The position numbers were made by a program, and so were the translations under genes. Shown piece after piece: positions 36,163-46,036 of a stretch of 64,000 nt of DNA. Source of the stretch: a virus; the IMG/VR virus record IMGVR_UViG_3300046821_000076, positions 1 to 64,000 of that record, one strand, 5' to 3'. Numbering within the stretch: the first letter of the stretch is position 1; each line of letters begins with the position of its first letter. Below the pieces are notes generated by a model. That model was not told the origin of the DNA. It did not search any database and worked only from the letters and a program-made list of their open reading frames with translations.

Positions 36163-37287
36163 TTAGATACCAGCCCCAGCAAGCATAGCACTCACAGCTC
36201 TACCAATACTTGTATCGTATAGAAGGTTTGCAGCGTTAGCTTTAATAGAATCATCTGTATTACGTTGTACGTTCCAAGCATCTACAAGAATCTTAGCAGC
36301 TTTCTGTTCTGCATCTCGTGCATAACCTGCAGCTTGTGCTCGTAGTACTGCAATGTTTGAACCCAATACAGAGTTAGGATGAGCAGCATCCATAGTCTGA
36401 GCATTCTCTGTAAGAACTTTAGCAGCGTATAGTTGAGCTTGTGCTTGAGCAGATTCTACTTCTGCACGCTTAACGTCTAGCTCTAATACGCGTACTTGTA
36501 ACTCTGCATCCGCTAATAAGATTTGTTTGTCCTGAAGTGTAAGACTACTAATCTTAATCTCTAACTCTTTCTCTAAGATATCAGATTGACGAGTCATATT
36601 AGCAATCTCAGCTTGGATACGCTCAATGTTATAAGGGATTAATCTATTCTCCTCAGTAATTTTAACAACTTGAGCTTCAGTCAATGCAATCTGACTTTGA
36701 GCATTATCTGTTTGAGCTTGTAGTAGCTCTACTTCAACAGGAGTTTTATTTGCAAGGTTATATACCGCAATATCTTTCTCTGTCTCTGCTAAGCCTACCT
36801 GAGCAATACGAAGGTCTTTCTCTACACTAGCAAGCTCTAAGTTACTGCGGAGAACTGAAATCTCTACAGGAATCTTATGAGCTTCAGCTTCAGCAGATTT
36901 TACTTGCTGTTCTGTTAGTTCTGTTTGAGCTTGAGTTTGAGCAATCTGTGCAAACTTTAATTGAGCATCTTTAATAGCAATCTCTGCTTGATGGTCAAGT
37001 AATACACCTTGCTTGCCTAAGTTATCTAACTCAAAACCAAGAGTCTTAGCTCGAAGTAAGTAATCAACGCTTTGAGCCATAGTACTTTGAAGAGCTTCTA
37101 GATATACAGTCGCATACTCTTTACCAGTAATGCGACTCTTAGCGTGCTCTTCTTGTATGTGGTTTTTAACTGACCGTAAGAGAACGTCAAATACACCTGT
37201 ACCTGCAATCTCTGCTGTAGTCAGCTCTGTTACGTTTAAAGGTTCATCAAGCTGAGCAAGCTTCAGGGTTACGTTCTCAATAGTCAT
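36163..37287 (-). CDS. Long coiled-coil virion protein
   Basis: 374 residues. About 100-310 is uninterrupted coiled coil with repeats of the form (A/E)QxxLxxAQ(T/V) (for example LLQAQTDNAQSQIALTEAQV). This composition matches N4 gp54-like internal virion proteins. Its place directly after the 188-residue protein and the capsid gene supports a structural role. There are no catalytic motifs. Confidence 0.75.
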   Translation of the reverse strand: MTIENVTLKLAQLDEPLNVTELTTAEIAGTGVFDVLLRSVKNHIQEEHAKSRITGKEYATVYLEALQSTMAQSVDYLLRAKTLGFELDNLGKQGVLLDHQAEIAIKDAQLKFAQIAQTQAQTELTEQQVKSAEAEAHKIPVEISVLRSNLELASVEKDLRIAQVGLAETEKDIAVYNLANKTPVEVELLQAQTDNAQSQIALTEAQVVKITEENRLIPYNIERIQAEIANMTRQSDILEKELEIKISSLTLQDKQILLADAELQVRVLELDVKRAEVESAQAQAQLYAAKVLTENAQTMDAAHPNSVLGSNIAVLRAQAAGYARDAEQKAAKILVDAWNVQRNTDDSIKANAANLLYDTSIGRAVSAMLAGAGI

Positions 37288-37290
37288 GGA

Positions 37291-37857
37291 TTATTCATCC
37301 TCTAGTGCGTTAGTACGTGTCTGTAAGTCAGCAAGGTCTTTAAGCTCTTGCTCTGTTAGTGCCTGTAGTTCTACAACGCTATAAGCAGGTACACTACGCT
37401 TAGTTACTGTATCAGCTCCCTGGGCATTCTTTTTAGTAGTGAACTGCTGGTAAGTCTTTTCTTTAATAGCATTTACCAGAATCTGCTCTACATGCCATGG
37501 ACGACCAAAAGGAATATTACGAGTAATATTACCTACTACTGAGTTACCTGCAGTAAAGTAGTCACAATCATAATTAGTAGCTTTATTTGTATCCAATGGG
37601 GTGATCTGTACACGTACTAACTGCATAGCTTGTTTATATACTGAATCAGCCTTATCTTCTTGATCTGTACTTGATGCTTTAGCATCAGGAGCATCTAAAG
37701 ATTCACCTTCTTGAGCTAGTTGGATTTTCGCTTTAAGTGTTGTGAGTGAGATGTTGGCTTTATATGAAATACCCATCCGATCTGCTTGAGCTTTAAGGAT
37801 GTCAAGCTCAGTCTTTCCATTAACTGTAGGTGCTTCTTGAGTTGTTTCATTAGACAT
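37291..37857 (-). CDS. Virion-associated protein with N-terminal SAP-like helices
   Basis: 188 residues. Residues 15-50 (ELDILKAQADRMGISYKANI, TLKAKI) resemble the small helix-extended-loop-helix found at the start of many phage head-completion proteins. The central part (about 75-160) is beta-rich and conserved-looking (VRVQITPLDTNKATNYDCDYF, GRPWHVEQILVNAI). It lies between the capsid and internal virion proteins and overlaps neither. Confidence 0.7.
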   Translation of the reverse strand: MSNETTQEAPTVNGKTELDILKAQADRMGISYKANISLTTLKAKIQLAQEGESLDAPDAKASSTDQEDKADSVYKQAMQLVRVQITPLDTNKATNYDCDYFTAGNSVVGNITRNIPFGRPWHVEQILVNAIKEKTYQQFTTKKNAQGADTVTKRSVPAYSVVELQALTEQELKDLADLQTRTNALEDE

Positions 37858-37894
37858 GTGATTACCTATGGGTTGATTGTTATATAGATGAGAA

Positions 37895-37911
37895 GGGGAG
37901 CAATGCTCCCC
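37895..37911 (-). terminator. Hairpin after the capsid gene
   Basis: A perfect 7-bp stem, GGGGAGC/GCTCCCC, has a three-base loop (ATT on the coding strand) followed by TTCTCATCT. The T-run is poor, so it is a partial terminator or an mRNA-stabilising structure for the abundant capsid transcript. Confidence 0.5.
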
Positions 37912-37924
37912 CTTTAGTTACTGC

Positions 37925-39094
37925 TTAGAGTTTAGCAGCAGTTTTGATTACTGCAAGGCGTTCTGCACGTAGTACCATGAAACCGTACCACCACTGCACA
38001 GACATGAAGCCTTTCTTACCGTATGGGTCACGATCAGATGCAGTCTCAATACCAGGCTTCTTGTGAATGATCTTGAACTTCACTGACTTAGCATCTGATT
38101 GGAAACCAATAGTAGTGAATGATTCAGAACCTACAACAAGTAACGGATAAACGTTTACTTTACCACCTGAAGTATGAACACCATCAGCATTAATACCTGC
38201 AGCACCTGAACCTTCCCAAGCCATCATTTGAGGGTTGATGACAATACGGAATTCATCAATCTGACCAATCTCACCTTTAAGTGGAGTTTGTCCTGAAGCA
38301 TATTGATGCGTAGGGATAAATGCAGGATTACCAAAGAAGTCAACCATCTTACGGAACGTATTCTTCATAGATGGACCAGCATACAAGATACGAGCAGCAG
38401 GTAACGTCTTAGTATCTACCATAGTAGAACCAGTATTAATCTTAGTATCTTTTGGAGTACGGTTGTTATCCAAAGTAGTAGCTAAGTTAACAAGAGTTGC
38501 ATAATCAACTACATCAGTTTTACCAATAGTTGCTGTAGTAGTAGCAGCGCCTGCAAAGATGTTTACACCTGCGTTAGAGATCAAATCTACTTGAAGTAAA
38601 TCTTCAGTGATTTGGTTCGCACCAATAAGCATCTCACGGTTAATGTGGGTCATTAGCTCAGCGTCTGTATCGAAGTTTACAGAATCTTCTGTGTAGTCAG
38701 AGAAGATACCGTAGTTCTGGAAAGTACCTTCAATAGTTTTACGAGTATAACCAGCACGGTTAACACGACCACCAGATTCAGAAATTACAGGCATCTTACC
38801 TATGATCTTACCAACATCTCGGCTAGAACCGTATAAGTTACCATTTACGGTAGTTGCACCTTGAGCATCTAAGCCTTCATCGTTTACGTTACGATCATCA
38901 AGTAAAGGTACATACACATAACGTACGATACGCTTACCATAATGCATTGGCATATCAGTAGTTGAAGCCAATGGAGTGAAGAACTGTTCGTGAGCAATCT
39001 CTGTTAACGCTTTACGTGCGTAGTAGAAATCTTGAAGTTGAGTACCTGCTGAAGACGGTTGTGCATTAGCAGGGTTGTTATATTGCTGAGTCAT
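37925..39094 (-). CDS. Major capsid protein, N4-gp56 family
   Basis: 389 residues. Recognised from the family pattern: AREALT-type N-terminal helix (FYYARKALTEIAHEQFFTPL), GKRIVRYVYVPLLDDRNVN, the G-rich GNLYGSSRDVGKI, and C-terminal DPYGKKGFMSVQWWYGFMVL with ERLAVIK at the end. This is the HK97-fold capsid of N4-like phages. It follows the scaffold gene by 11 bases and is followed by a stem-loop. Confidence 0.92.
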   Translation of the reverse strand: MTQQYNNPANAQPSSAGTQLQDFYYARKALTEIAHEQFFTPLASTTDMPMHYGKRIVRYVYVPLLDDRNVNDEGLDAQGATTVNGNLYGSSRDVGKIIGKMPVISESGGRVNRAGYTRKTIEGTFQNYGIFSDYTEDSVNFDTDAELMTHINREMLIGANQITEDLLQVDLISNAGVNIFAGAATTTATIGKTDVVDYATLVNLATTLDNNRTPKDTKINTGSTMVDTKTLPAARILYAGPSMKNTFRKMVDFFGNPAFIPTHQYASGQTPLKGEIGQIDEFRIVINPQMMAWEGSGAAGINADGVHTSGGKVNVYPLLVVGSESFTTIGFQSDAKSVKFKIIHKKPGIETASDRDPYGKKGFMSVQWWYGFMVLRAERLAVIKTAAKL

Positions 39095-39105
39095 GGGCTA
39101 TTACC

Positions 39106-40281
39106 TTATAAAAAGTTAGGATCAATCTTAGAGAATTCTTCATCACTCATAGTAAACAAGTCATGCGGTGTAGGCTTAGGCTTAGCACCTGGTTTAGCAG
39201 CATTAGATGGAGCTGCTGCTGCACGTCTAGCAGTATTACTTTGAGGTTGTTGTGCAGGTCGTTGAACAGGTCTAGCAATAGGTTGTTGTACCTGTGGGTT
39301 TACTCGAGGTTGTTCTTGGCTTGGAGTTGGCTCTCCTCCAAACATTTGAGAACCAATAGCATGATATGCTTGCAATGGAGTCATACCTTGAGGTAATCGT
39401 CCTAAATGCTGTAGCTTATCAACTTCTGCCATAACCTTATCAAAGATACCTAGCTGAGCATGTTCTACAAGTGATTTAAGAATTTGAGGTTGTGAGTACA
39501 CTTCCTGTTTGTCCGCTACAGTGCTGTTAGCAACGAATTGCATAACATCAGCATAGCGAGGTGAAGCACTAATACTTGAGATTACGTTTTGGAATTCATA
39601 TTCCTCATCAGTAATCTGAGCATCAGTAGGAGCGTAGCGATCAACAGAATCTTCATCTACAGAGTAGAGATCAATATCTGCTTGCTTCACTAAACTCGCA
39701 ATTGCTTCTGGCTTACGATTGTGAATATCAATCAATAAACCAAGGTCTTCTTGAGTAATCCCATGAGCTTCTAAAGCCTTTACCATCTTAAGAGCAGGTT
39801 TAAGCGTTGACATCTTAATATTGTAATCAATGCCTTTTTGCATAAGAGAGACTACATCATCAGCATTGTCTACTTGGAACTCTTTACCGCTTGCATTGAA
39901 CTTGGCTGTGACTTTGGTATAGAAGTCTGCAGCTGCAGTTGTGTCTTGGGTTGTTGGAGGAGTATCTTCAGCACTCTCTGCGTTAGGTGCTTCGCTTTGC
40001 TTAGCACTAACTTGAGGTGCTTCAGCTACTTCCTCTACGTGTGGTTTAGTAGGTTGCTGATAAAGGTTATCTTCTTCTTGTGCAGGAGGTTGAGAGATCG
40101 GGTCTGCTTCAGTATTTTCTTCAAGGTCTTCATCGCTGCCTTGCGCTACTAACTGTTCAGAAGTAGTTTCAAACGATCCATTGGTAAACTCAGGAAGTTT
40201 ACTTGGATCAATTCTATTAAACTCTTCATCAGTCATTTTACTTAACGCTTCAGGAGTTAAAGCCGAGTAGTCAATTGTCAT
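39106..40281 (-). CDS. Capsid scaffolding protein (N4 gp57-like position)
   Basis: 391 residues, acidic, with long low-complexity stretches (Gln/Pro/Ala/Arg-rich near 320-370) and helical middle segments, as in scaffolds. Both ends carry the same short element: MTDEEFNRIDPSKL near residue 16 and MSDEEFSKIDPNFL at the C-terminus. A C-terminal capsid-binding element is usual for scaffolds; having it at both ends is not. It lies directly before the capsid gene. Confidence 0.8.
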   Translation of the reverse strand: MTIDYSALTPEALSKMTDEEFNRIDPSKLPEFTNGSFETTSEQLVAQGSDEDLEENTEADPISQPPAQEEDNLYQQPTKPHVEEVAEAPQVSAKQSEAPNAESAEDTPPTTQDTTAAADFYTKVTAKFNASGKEFQVDNADDVVSLMQKGIDYNIKMSTLKPALKMVKALEAHGITQEDLGLLIDIHNRKPEAIASLVKQADIDLYSVDEDSVDRYAPTDAQITDEEYEFQNVISSISASPRYADVMQFVANSTVADKQEVYSQPQILKSLVEHAQLGIFDKVMAEVDKLQHLGRLPQGMTPLQAYHAIGSQMFGGEPTPSQEQPRVNPQVQQPIARPVQRPAQQPQSNTARRAAAAPSNAAKPGAKPKPTPHDLFTMSDEEFSKIDPNFL

Positions 40282-40289
40282 GTGTATTC

Positions 40290-40616
40290 CTAGAGTGTGA
40301 TTTGCTGTAGTGACTGAGATGCATCAGCTAATCTAACGTCAACAGTATCTACCAGATTTTCCATTTCTTTTAGAAAGCGGGAGAATGTAGCAATACTATT
40401 TAGCCTGTGCTCTAACAATGATTGTTGTTCCACTGTCATTGCTGGATTAGCTTTTGCTAGGACTAAGGATACCGCATAAGAGTTCAAGTAATAGTTTTCA
40501 ACTACTTTTCTAAAATCAGGATTAATACTCAATCTTTTAAAGGATTCAGCTAAATCTTTTTGAAGTCGTAATTCTCTTACTTCTTCTGCTAATTTACGCT
40601 CTTCTACGATATCCAT
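40290..40616 (-). CDS. Small helical protein between portal and scaffold
   Basis: 108 residues, almost wholly helical and charged (ERKLAEEVRELRLQKDLAES, then helices ending near LRLADASQSL). No catalytic motif is seen. The location suggests an assembly cofactor (N4 gp58-like position). It is separated from both neighbours by about 10 bases. Confidence 0.65.
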   Translation of the reverse strand: MDIVEERKLAEEVRELRLQKDLAESFKRLSINPDFRKVVENYYLNSYAVSLVLAKANPAMTVEQQSLLEHRLNSIATFSRFLKEMENLVDTVDVRLADASQSLQQITL

Positions 40617-40627
40617 AAGTTATTTAC

Positions 40628-42841
40628 TTACTCATAAGCACTACGTTGAGTTTTCTGCAAATTAGCTTTAATTTGTTCTTTAGTCAAGTCTGTTTGATTC
40701 TTTAAGAGATTTTGACTAAATAAGCTATCTTGCTTCAGCTGCTCTTTCTGTAAAGCTGCTTGTGATTGCTGACGAGATTGCTCTAAAGATTCTTCGTGTT
40801 TGATGCCTTCGGCATCCTTATAGAAGTCTAAATTGTTCTTGTCAGTGGTTGACTGCATATTAGCTGCACGAGCACCTTCAACATTAATCTTAGCTGCATT
40901 AAGTTGTGCTTTAGCTTCTGCTTCCATAGCTTGTGCCATAAGAAGTTTTGCTTCTGCTTGAGCTTTCTGTAACTCAGCTTCTTGCATAGCTTGTTGCATA
41001 GGATCAGGTTGTGGGTTGAAATTCTCTACAGCGTGAGCCAAGTCAGGAATCTTATATAGACGAGAAATCTTAGCAAGCAGCATCTTAGTAAATGACTGAT
41101 CTAAAGTATTACCAATAGTTTGAGTCATCATGCTGAGTACTTGAGCTTTTTGAGAATCTTCTTCAGGAGTAGATAAGTTAATACGTAGATCGAACTCTCC
41201 ACGTAAATCATCTCGCTTAATTGGAATAAAATTCTCATTAGTTACTCGTACAATTTCTTCTTCTTCTAAGAACACAGCATTCATTGCTAGGAACTTACGA
41301 GCTACTTCAACTAAACCATTACCTAATCTACGTACAATACCCATCTCTCGTTTAGAGGCAGCATCTAGTGCTCCACGTACAGCTTCAGCAGTCTGTCCCA
41401 TATTCACACCTGAAATACCAGACTGAGAGAATGCACGTACACCTGTTAAAGACTCAGCGTCTGAATTAACTAAGTTCATTAAGAAAGGTACTGTCTCAGG
41501 GATGTTAGGGAAGTTTTGAGTAAAGACTGTATTACGAATATCCCCAGCATTAGGGTTAAACTCGAAGTCGTCACCATTACGGAATTTATTAAAGTTAGTC
41601 GTATCCAAAGCACCTTTAGCAAAACCAGTCTGTCCTGCTGAGTTCTTAGCTACTAGGTCTATTACAGCTCGTAATACAGCACCTTGGATACGTTGATTAT
41701 CAATTAATAACTCTGCATCAGGTTCCCCGTATAATGAATCTTTTACGGGCATAAAAGGGATGAATACAAAAGGAAACTTCTTATCGGGGTATGGATTTTC
41801 TTCCATACGGATAATAGTGTCACCTACCCATGTACATACGATAGGGCGAGCAATACCATCAGAATTAATATCATAATATCCCCAATACTCGTAACAGAAT
41901 AGTTTCTGCCTAGCTTCGTCTTTAAATTTGAAGTTACTTGCTGTTGAGGTTCTCTGATATTCCGATGCATTATCTGCAGGTGTTGTTGTTGCGTTTTGTA
42001 CATTGATGTTCTCCAAGTTAGTGTAGATACCTGCGCGTTTCAAATCAGACATTGAAGTTTCAAACTTGTAGATAACAAAACTTGCCTTATTTAAATCACC
42101 ATTACAGGTGGGGTCTACATATACATCATCAAAATGACATACATCAACTGTAGGATGATTTCGGATAACTTTCATTGTAGTTTGCGTTTCAGTTCCGTCT
42201 TCATAAACACGAACTGGTTGCTGAGCTTCTTGGCTTAACTGAATACTCATCTTCTCTGCTTCAGTCAATTCTGCTTCAAGTGCAGGATTTGCTTGAAGTT
42301 CTTGCATCAACCCTTGAAGTTCTTCCATATAAGTAGGATCAATGACCTGCATATACTTTGGTACTTCTTCTGTAACCTCTTCTTCTACAGTATTCCAACC
42401 TGTACGTAAGATTGCAGTACCTTCATCAACTAAAGCACGTACCATAGTATCTACAAAACGTATCTTATCAATCTGAGTATCAAACTGTTTATTAATAATA
42501 AGCTCATTCTGGTAAGCTGATTTCGTATCTTCCCACGATGTAGGACTAATATTATATAAATCTGTTGAAGCCAGTAACACTTCAGTCAGTGCAGAATACC
42601 TCCACTCATTCTGTTTACGAATAAGCTTTGGAGCAATAGTACTTTTATTAGGTATTTTGAGGGGTGCGTGTTTTCCGCGTAAATGAAGAGCATCAAGCCA
42701 ATTAGTTATCTTAGCCGTCTGTGTTTTATGATACTCGTCTGCTGCACTAAGATCAGCTTTAAGATTAGTAACTGCTGGGGGATTCTTCCAGTCTGTTAAC
42801 TTATCTTTCGTATCTTGAGGGGATAGATCAATATTTTCCAT
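40628..42841 (-). CDS. Portal protein (P22/N4-type)
   Basis: 737 residues. The N-terminal part contains NEWRYSALTEVLLASTDLY and DEGTAILRTGWN. The middle includes VCHFDDVYVDPTCNGDLNKA and WGYYDINSDGIARPIVCTWV, the typical clip/wing signatures of P22-type portals, with PFVFIPFMPVKDSLYGEPDA after them. The C-terminal 150 residues are Gln/Ala-rich coiled coil, the 'barrel'. The order terminase, adaptor, portal is as in N4. Confidence 0.88.
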   Translation of the reverse strand: MENIDLSPQDTKDKLTDWKNPPAVTNLKADLSAADEYHKTQTAKITNWLDALHLRGKHAPLKIPNKSTIAPKLIRKQNEWRYSALTEVLLASTDLYNISPTSWEDTKSAYQNELIINKQFDTQIDKIRFVDTMVRALVDEGTAILRTGWNTVEEEVTEEVPKYMQVIDPTYMEELQGLMQELQANPALEAELTEAEKMSIQLSQEAQQPVRVYEDGTETQTTMKVIRNHPTVDVCHFDDVYVDPTCNGDLNKASFVIYKFETSMSDLKRAGIYTNLENINVQNATTTPADNASEYQRTSTASNFKFKDEARQKLFCYEYWGYYDINSDGIARPIVCTWVGDTIIRMEENPYPDKKFPFVFIPFMPVKDSLYGEPDAELLIDNQRIQGAVLRAVIDLVAKNSAGQTGFAKGALDTTNFNKFRNGDDFEFNPNAGDIRNTVFTQNFPNIPETVPFLMNLVNSDAESLTGVRAFSQSGISGVNMGQTAEAVRGALDAASKREMGIVRRLGNGLVEVARKFLAMNAVFLEEEEIVRVTNENFIPIKRDDLRGEFDLRINLSTPEEDSQKAQVLSMMTQTIGNTLDQSFTKMLLAKISRLYKIPDLAHAVENFNPQPDPMQQAMQEAELQKAQAEAKLLMAQAMEAEAKAQLNAAKINVEGARAANMQSTTDKNNLDFYKDAEGIKHEESLEQSRQQSQAALQKEQLKQDSLFSQNLLKNQTDLTKEQIKANLQKTQRSAYE

Positions 42842-42928
42842 TAAAGTAGCCTATTGTAAATACTTCATTGGATTATAGTTGACTCTATTAATATTACTAC
42901 TTAATATTCATCTAGTGCCATCGTAACT

Positions 42929-42958
42929 ACCCCCTTACTTTCCGAGAAGTTTGGGGGT
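42929..42958. terminator. Nested stem-loop between adaptor and portal genes
   Basis: ACCCCC (42929-42934) pairs with GGGGGT (42953-42958), enclosing a small ACTT/AAGT stem. The T-run is on the plus strand (TTTTC), opposite to the genes here, so it would stop antisense transcription better than sense. It may otherwise be an mRNA processing structure. Confidence 0.4.
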
Positions 42959-42965
42959 TTTCACT

Positions 42966-43664
42966 TTATACCCAACCTCCTCGAGTAAAATTAGATACTT
43001 CGTTAAATGACTTAGCTCCTGCAAGATTCGCTTTAAGCCTATTACATTCTTCTTCGTACATTGATCTCCAGTTATTACCTTCATGGAACATACTACGTGC
43101 TACAGACTCAGCACCTGCAGGGTTATAAACCTTAGCAGCTACGTAATAACAAAGAGCATTCAAATACGTTAAAGGAAGTGGTATCTCAACCGTCTTAGGA
43201 TCAATGGTATCGATGTCATCCAAACTAATATGCGTGGCATCTCCTTTGTACACGATGTGGTATACACCTGCGCAAGGTACATGTGAGAAAAATAACTCAT
43301 TGTAAGAAGCATGACATAAAGAAGGATTGCTAGAGTGAGAAGAGACATTACCATAAGGTCCTGTTGTAGGAGTGAGAGAAGAGGTTACACTGTTTAGACT
43401 ATATACTTTACCTTCGGGTGTAGTCATCCGAAGTACTTCCAACACATCAGCACTTAAAACGTAATGCTGAACATCTTCAGTTACTTCTAAATCAAGTACA
43501 CCTTCTTTAATACTGAATCTCTGATATAGATCAGACAATCCTGAATTAATTAGAGTAGTTATCCTACGTCTATATCTAGGAAGTATATCTCCACCTTCAT
43601 CTGCCATTTCGTAGGTAAACACCTCACTAGCAGCTAAAGTTTCAAATATCTTAGAAAGCTTCAT
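42966..43664 (-). CDS. Head-tail adaptor-like protein
   Basis: 232 residues from the ATG at 43664 (a GTG at 43670 also opens the frame). The N-terminus (SKIFETLAASEVFTYEMADE) and RRRITTLINSGLSDLYQRF followed by YYVAAKVYNPAGAESVARSMF are typical of phage gp4/gp67-like adaptor proteins that cap the portal. It sits between terminase and portal, as in N4. The predicted role is a head-closure ring. Confidence 0.72.
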   Translation of the reverse strand: MKLSKIFETLAASEVFTYEMADEGGDILPRYRRRITTLINSGLSDLYQRFSIKEGVLDLEVTEDVQHYVLSADVLEVLRMTTPEGKVYSLNSVTSSLTPTTGPYGNVSSHSSNPSLCHASYNELFFSHVPCAGVYHIVYKGDATHISLDDIDTIDPKTVEIPLPLTYLNALCYYVAAKVYNPAGAESVARSMFHEGNNWRSMYEEECNRLKANLAGAKSFNEVSNFTRGGWV

Positions 43665-43670
43665 AAGCAC

Positions 43671-45287
43671 CTATACAATATAGTTTTTGAGAGCTGATTC
43701 ACTACTAGACTCCAAAGGACTTGAAGACCATAGATTAGAATCAGGGTTATAGGATAGCTCTTGTGACTGGGAAGGTACAATAATATGCATACAACCAAGC
43801 ATAGATATCGTATCTATAAAGTCATCATGTTTGGATTTTAAACCATTAGATGAAGCTAAGCGTAATTCTTCCATAGCCTCAATAAGTACAGGAGTGTCCT
43901 GTAACTCTTCAGGGAAGAACATATTACCTGCATTAAACCAAGGCACTACTACATAAAACCTCTGCAGTTTATCCACACTAGGTCTAATACCCGGCTTATT
44001 AGAGTTATTACTAGAAGCAAAGTTAAAGTAAATCTGCCTACGTACTTGCTCTTTTTTAAGCCAAGGAATAAAGCCTTCTTGTTGTCCTGATACTTCAATA
44101 CCAACACTGAGAGGTTTGTACTTACTACAGAAACCAAATAAATCCTCTACATTCTTATCCATAGTCTGACGCTTACAGACACCATCAACATAGTAGAATT
44201 GATTCAGATGGTTTACTGCCCACACAGATATTACTGAGTAATCTGCAGACTGCTTCTCAGAGGTAGCAAAGTCAGTAGTAATATAATAATTATATGTAGA
44301 CTTATTCTTCAATAGATCATTACGACTATACCAATTCACATCTGCTTCAGATACCAACCTGTCCTCATCAGACATAATACGTAGCATAAGTTCTTGGTTA
44401 AAACCTTTAAGTCTTCCTAAGTTCTTAGCTTCTTCATATTTACGTCTTACATGCGCATAGGTAAAACGATTCTCCCAAGCACCTTTAAATTCTTCTTCAG
44501 TGCAAGGAAACTTCTCACATACTGGATAGCAGTTAACAGCCCACGAACCAGACTCGATAGCTTCATACAGTGGATCACTAGCATTGAAGGGTGTACCGGA
44601 CCAGATTGTTTTACTACCCATTGGGTGCATTGCGTGGTCAATAGCGTTATGGACTGTATCTTTAATCTTATCAATACACGTCTGAGAGCGAGCATCTTCG
44701 TCTGAAACCACGTCATCAATGATAGCTAGTTGAGGACGTACACCCATCTCTTTAACACCACGTACACCGGTCTGACCGCCATAACCTTTAACAATAAAAC
44801 GATTACCTGACGCGTTATTAAACTCCCAACGAATGTCAGTAAACTTAGCATGAGGAATAGCCTTCATTAAGAAAGATGAGTTCTCTCTACGATATTCTAA
44901 GTTTTTACGCATGTTCTTAACACCGTTCTCTACAGAGTCAGAAACATAGATTGCTAGGTTAATTTTACCGAATGTAGGTAGTTGTCCAAACACAGCCAAG
45001 TAAAGTAAAAGATATTCACCTAGTACAGTGGTCTTAGCAGCACCACGGAAAACCATATTAGCAATCTTAGGAGTGTCTAAACGGTCAATCTGATCTAGCA
45101 TTTTTAAGTGTAATACAGGAGTAGTATTTTCTTCACCACTACCACCATTAACTAGCTTAATGAAGTTAACAAAAGCCAAGGCAAAAGCACTAGGTTTATA
45201 AGTTAAATCATCACCGTAGTTAACTTGGTTTAGCCATTGATCTACAGACTGTTTAACTAAACCAAGAGAGTTGAGCTTACTCGCCAT
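43671..45287 (-). CDS. terL: Terminase large subunit
   Basis: 538 residues. The ATPase has a variant Walker A, RGAAKTT (81-87), and Walker B LAIIDD (187-192). The RNase H-fold nuclease follows, with acidic residues D339 (YITTDFATSEK), E398 (VGIEVSGQ) and D488/D489 (KHDDFIDT). It packages DNA into the prohead through the portal. The start overlaps the end of the putative small terminase gene by 11 bases. Confidence 0.93.
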   Translation of the reverse strand: MASKLNSLGLVKQSVDQWLNQVNYGDDLTYKPSAFALAFVNFIKLVNGGSGEENTTPVLHLKMLDQIDRLDTPKIANMVFRGAAKTTVLGEYLLLYLAVFGQLPTFGKINLAIYVSDSVENGVKNMRKNLEYRRENSSFLMKAIPHAKFTDIRWEFNNASGNRFIVKGYGGQTGVRGVKEMGVRPQLAIIDDVVSDEDARSQTCIDKIKDTVHNAIDHAMHPMGSKTIWSGTPFNASDPLYEAIESGSWAVNCYPVCEKFPCTEEEFKGAWENRFTYAHVRRKYEEAKNLGRLKGFNQELMLRIMSDEDRLVSEADVNWYSRNDLLKNKSTYNYYITTDFATSEKQSADYSVISVWAVNHLNQFYYVDGVCKRQTMDKNVEDLFGFCSKYKPLSVGIEVSGQQEGFIPWLKKEQVRRQIYFNFASSNNSNKPGIRPSVDKLQRFYVVVPWFNAGNMFFPEELQDTPVLIEAMEELRLASSNGLKSKHDDFIDTISMLGCMHIIVPSQSQELSYNPDSNLWSSSPLESSSESALKNYIV

Positions 45288-45960
45288 CTTCTACCTCTGC
45301 TTGAATAATACGTGATTCAGCTACTTGCTTAGCATTGCTAATATTGGAATCAATAGCATCTTTTTGAGCAGTTGCTAAGGCATATACCTGATCTTGTAAC
45401 TGCTTAATATAATCTGTCTCTTGAATACCAATATTAAGGTTAATTTGCTTATTTTCAGGCTGTTTTAGATGAGAAAGTAATGAGTTAGCAGCATCACTTC
45501 TAACCTTCTCAGAAGCTGCATTATTCATTAAATAAAACTGAGTATTGATAGCTGCTTGAAACTTATCTTGATTCAGAATATGAGTAGGTACAATTGCCTG
45601 CTCATAAACCAAGTTCACAAGCTTATTATTGTTATACCCTGCTACGTGTGCAGAAATGTCTTTAGGTGACTTACCTAGTTGTAACCACCCTTGCATCTTA
45701 GCTGGAAATACTTTTGCATATGAATCTACGTTGGAATGTCCCATCACTTTATAAGATACATACATGACAGCATTCATATAATCACTAAGTTTAAACCTAC
45801 CCTCACTCAATACTTTGTTATATGAGAGCATATTATCTCTAAACGCGTCTCGCATATCAGGATCAGTGAGCACAGCATTAAGATCATCTAGTACTTGATC
45901 GTTAATACTCTTATGTACTGTAGGAGGTAGCGCTTCTTTTAACTGTTGCTTAGTAAACAT
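45277..45960 (-). CDS. Putative terminase small subunit / packaging protein (N4 gp69 position)
   Basis: 227 residues, helical, first gene of the late leftward operon and overlapping terL. There is no clear HTH, but MQGWLQLGKSPKDISAHVAGYN followed by LVNLVYEQ could be one. The C-terminal 50 residues (IQETDYIKQLQDQVYALATA) form a helix suited to oligomerisation. The assignment rests on position beside terL. Confidence 0.6.
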   Translation of the reverse strand: MFTKQQLKEALPPTVHKSINDQVLDDLNAVLTDPDMRDAFRDNMLSYNKVLSEGRFKLSDYMNAVMYVSYKVMGHSNVDSYAKVFPAKMQGWLQLGKSPKDISAHVAGYNNNKLVNLVYEQAIVPTHILNQDKFQAAINTQFYLMNNAASEKVRSDAANSLLSHLKQPENKQINLNIGIQETDYIKQLQDQVYALATAQKDAIDSNISNAKQVAESRIIQAEVEDGE

Positions 45961-46036
45961 AGCAGTCCTTAGTAATTACTTGTAAGATACTGCAGAGTTA
46001 TACACTTTTTAACCCAATATTAAAAGGAAACTAAGT

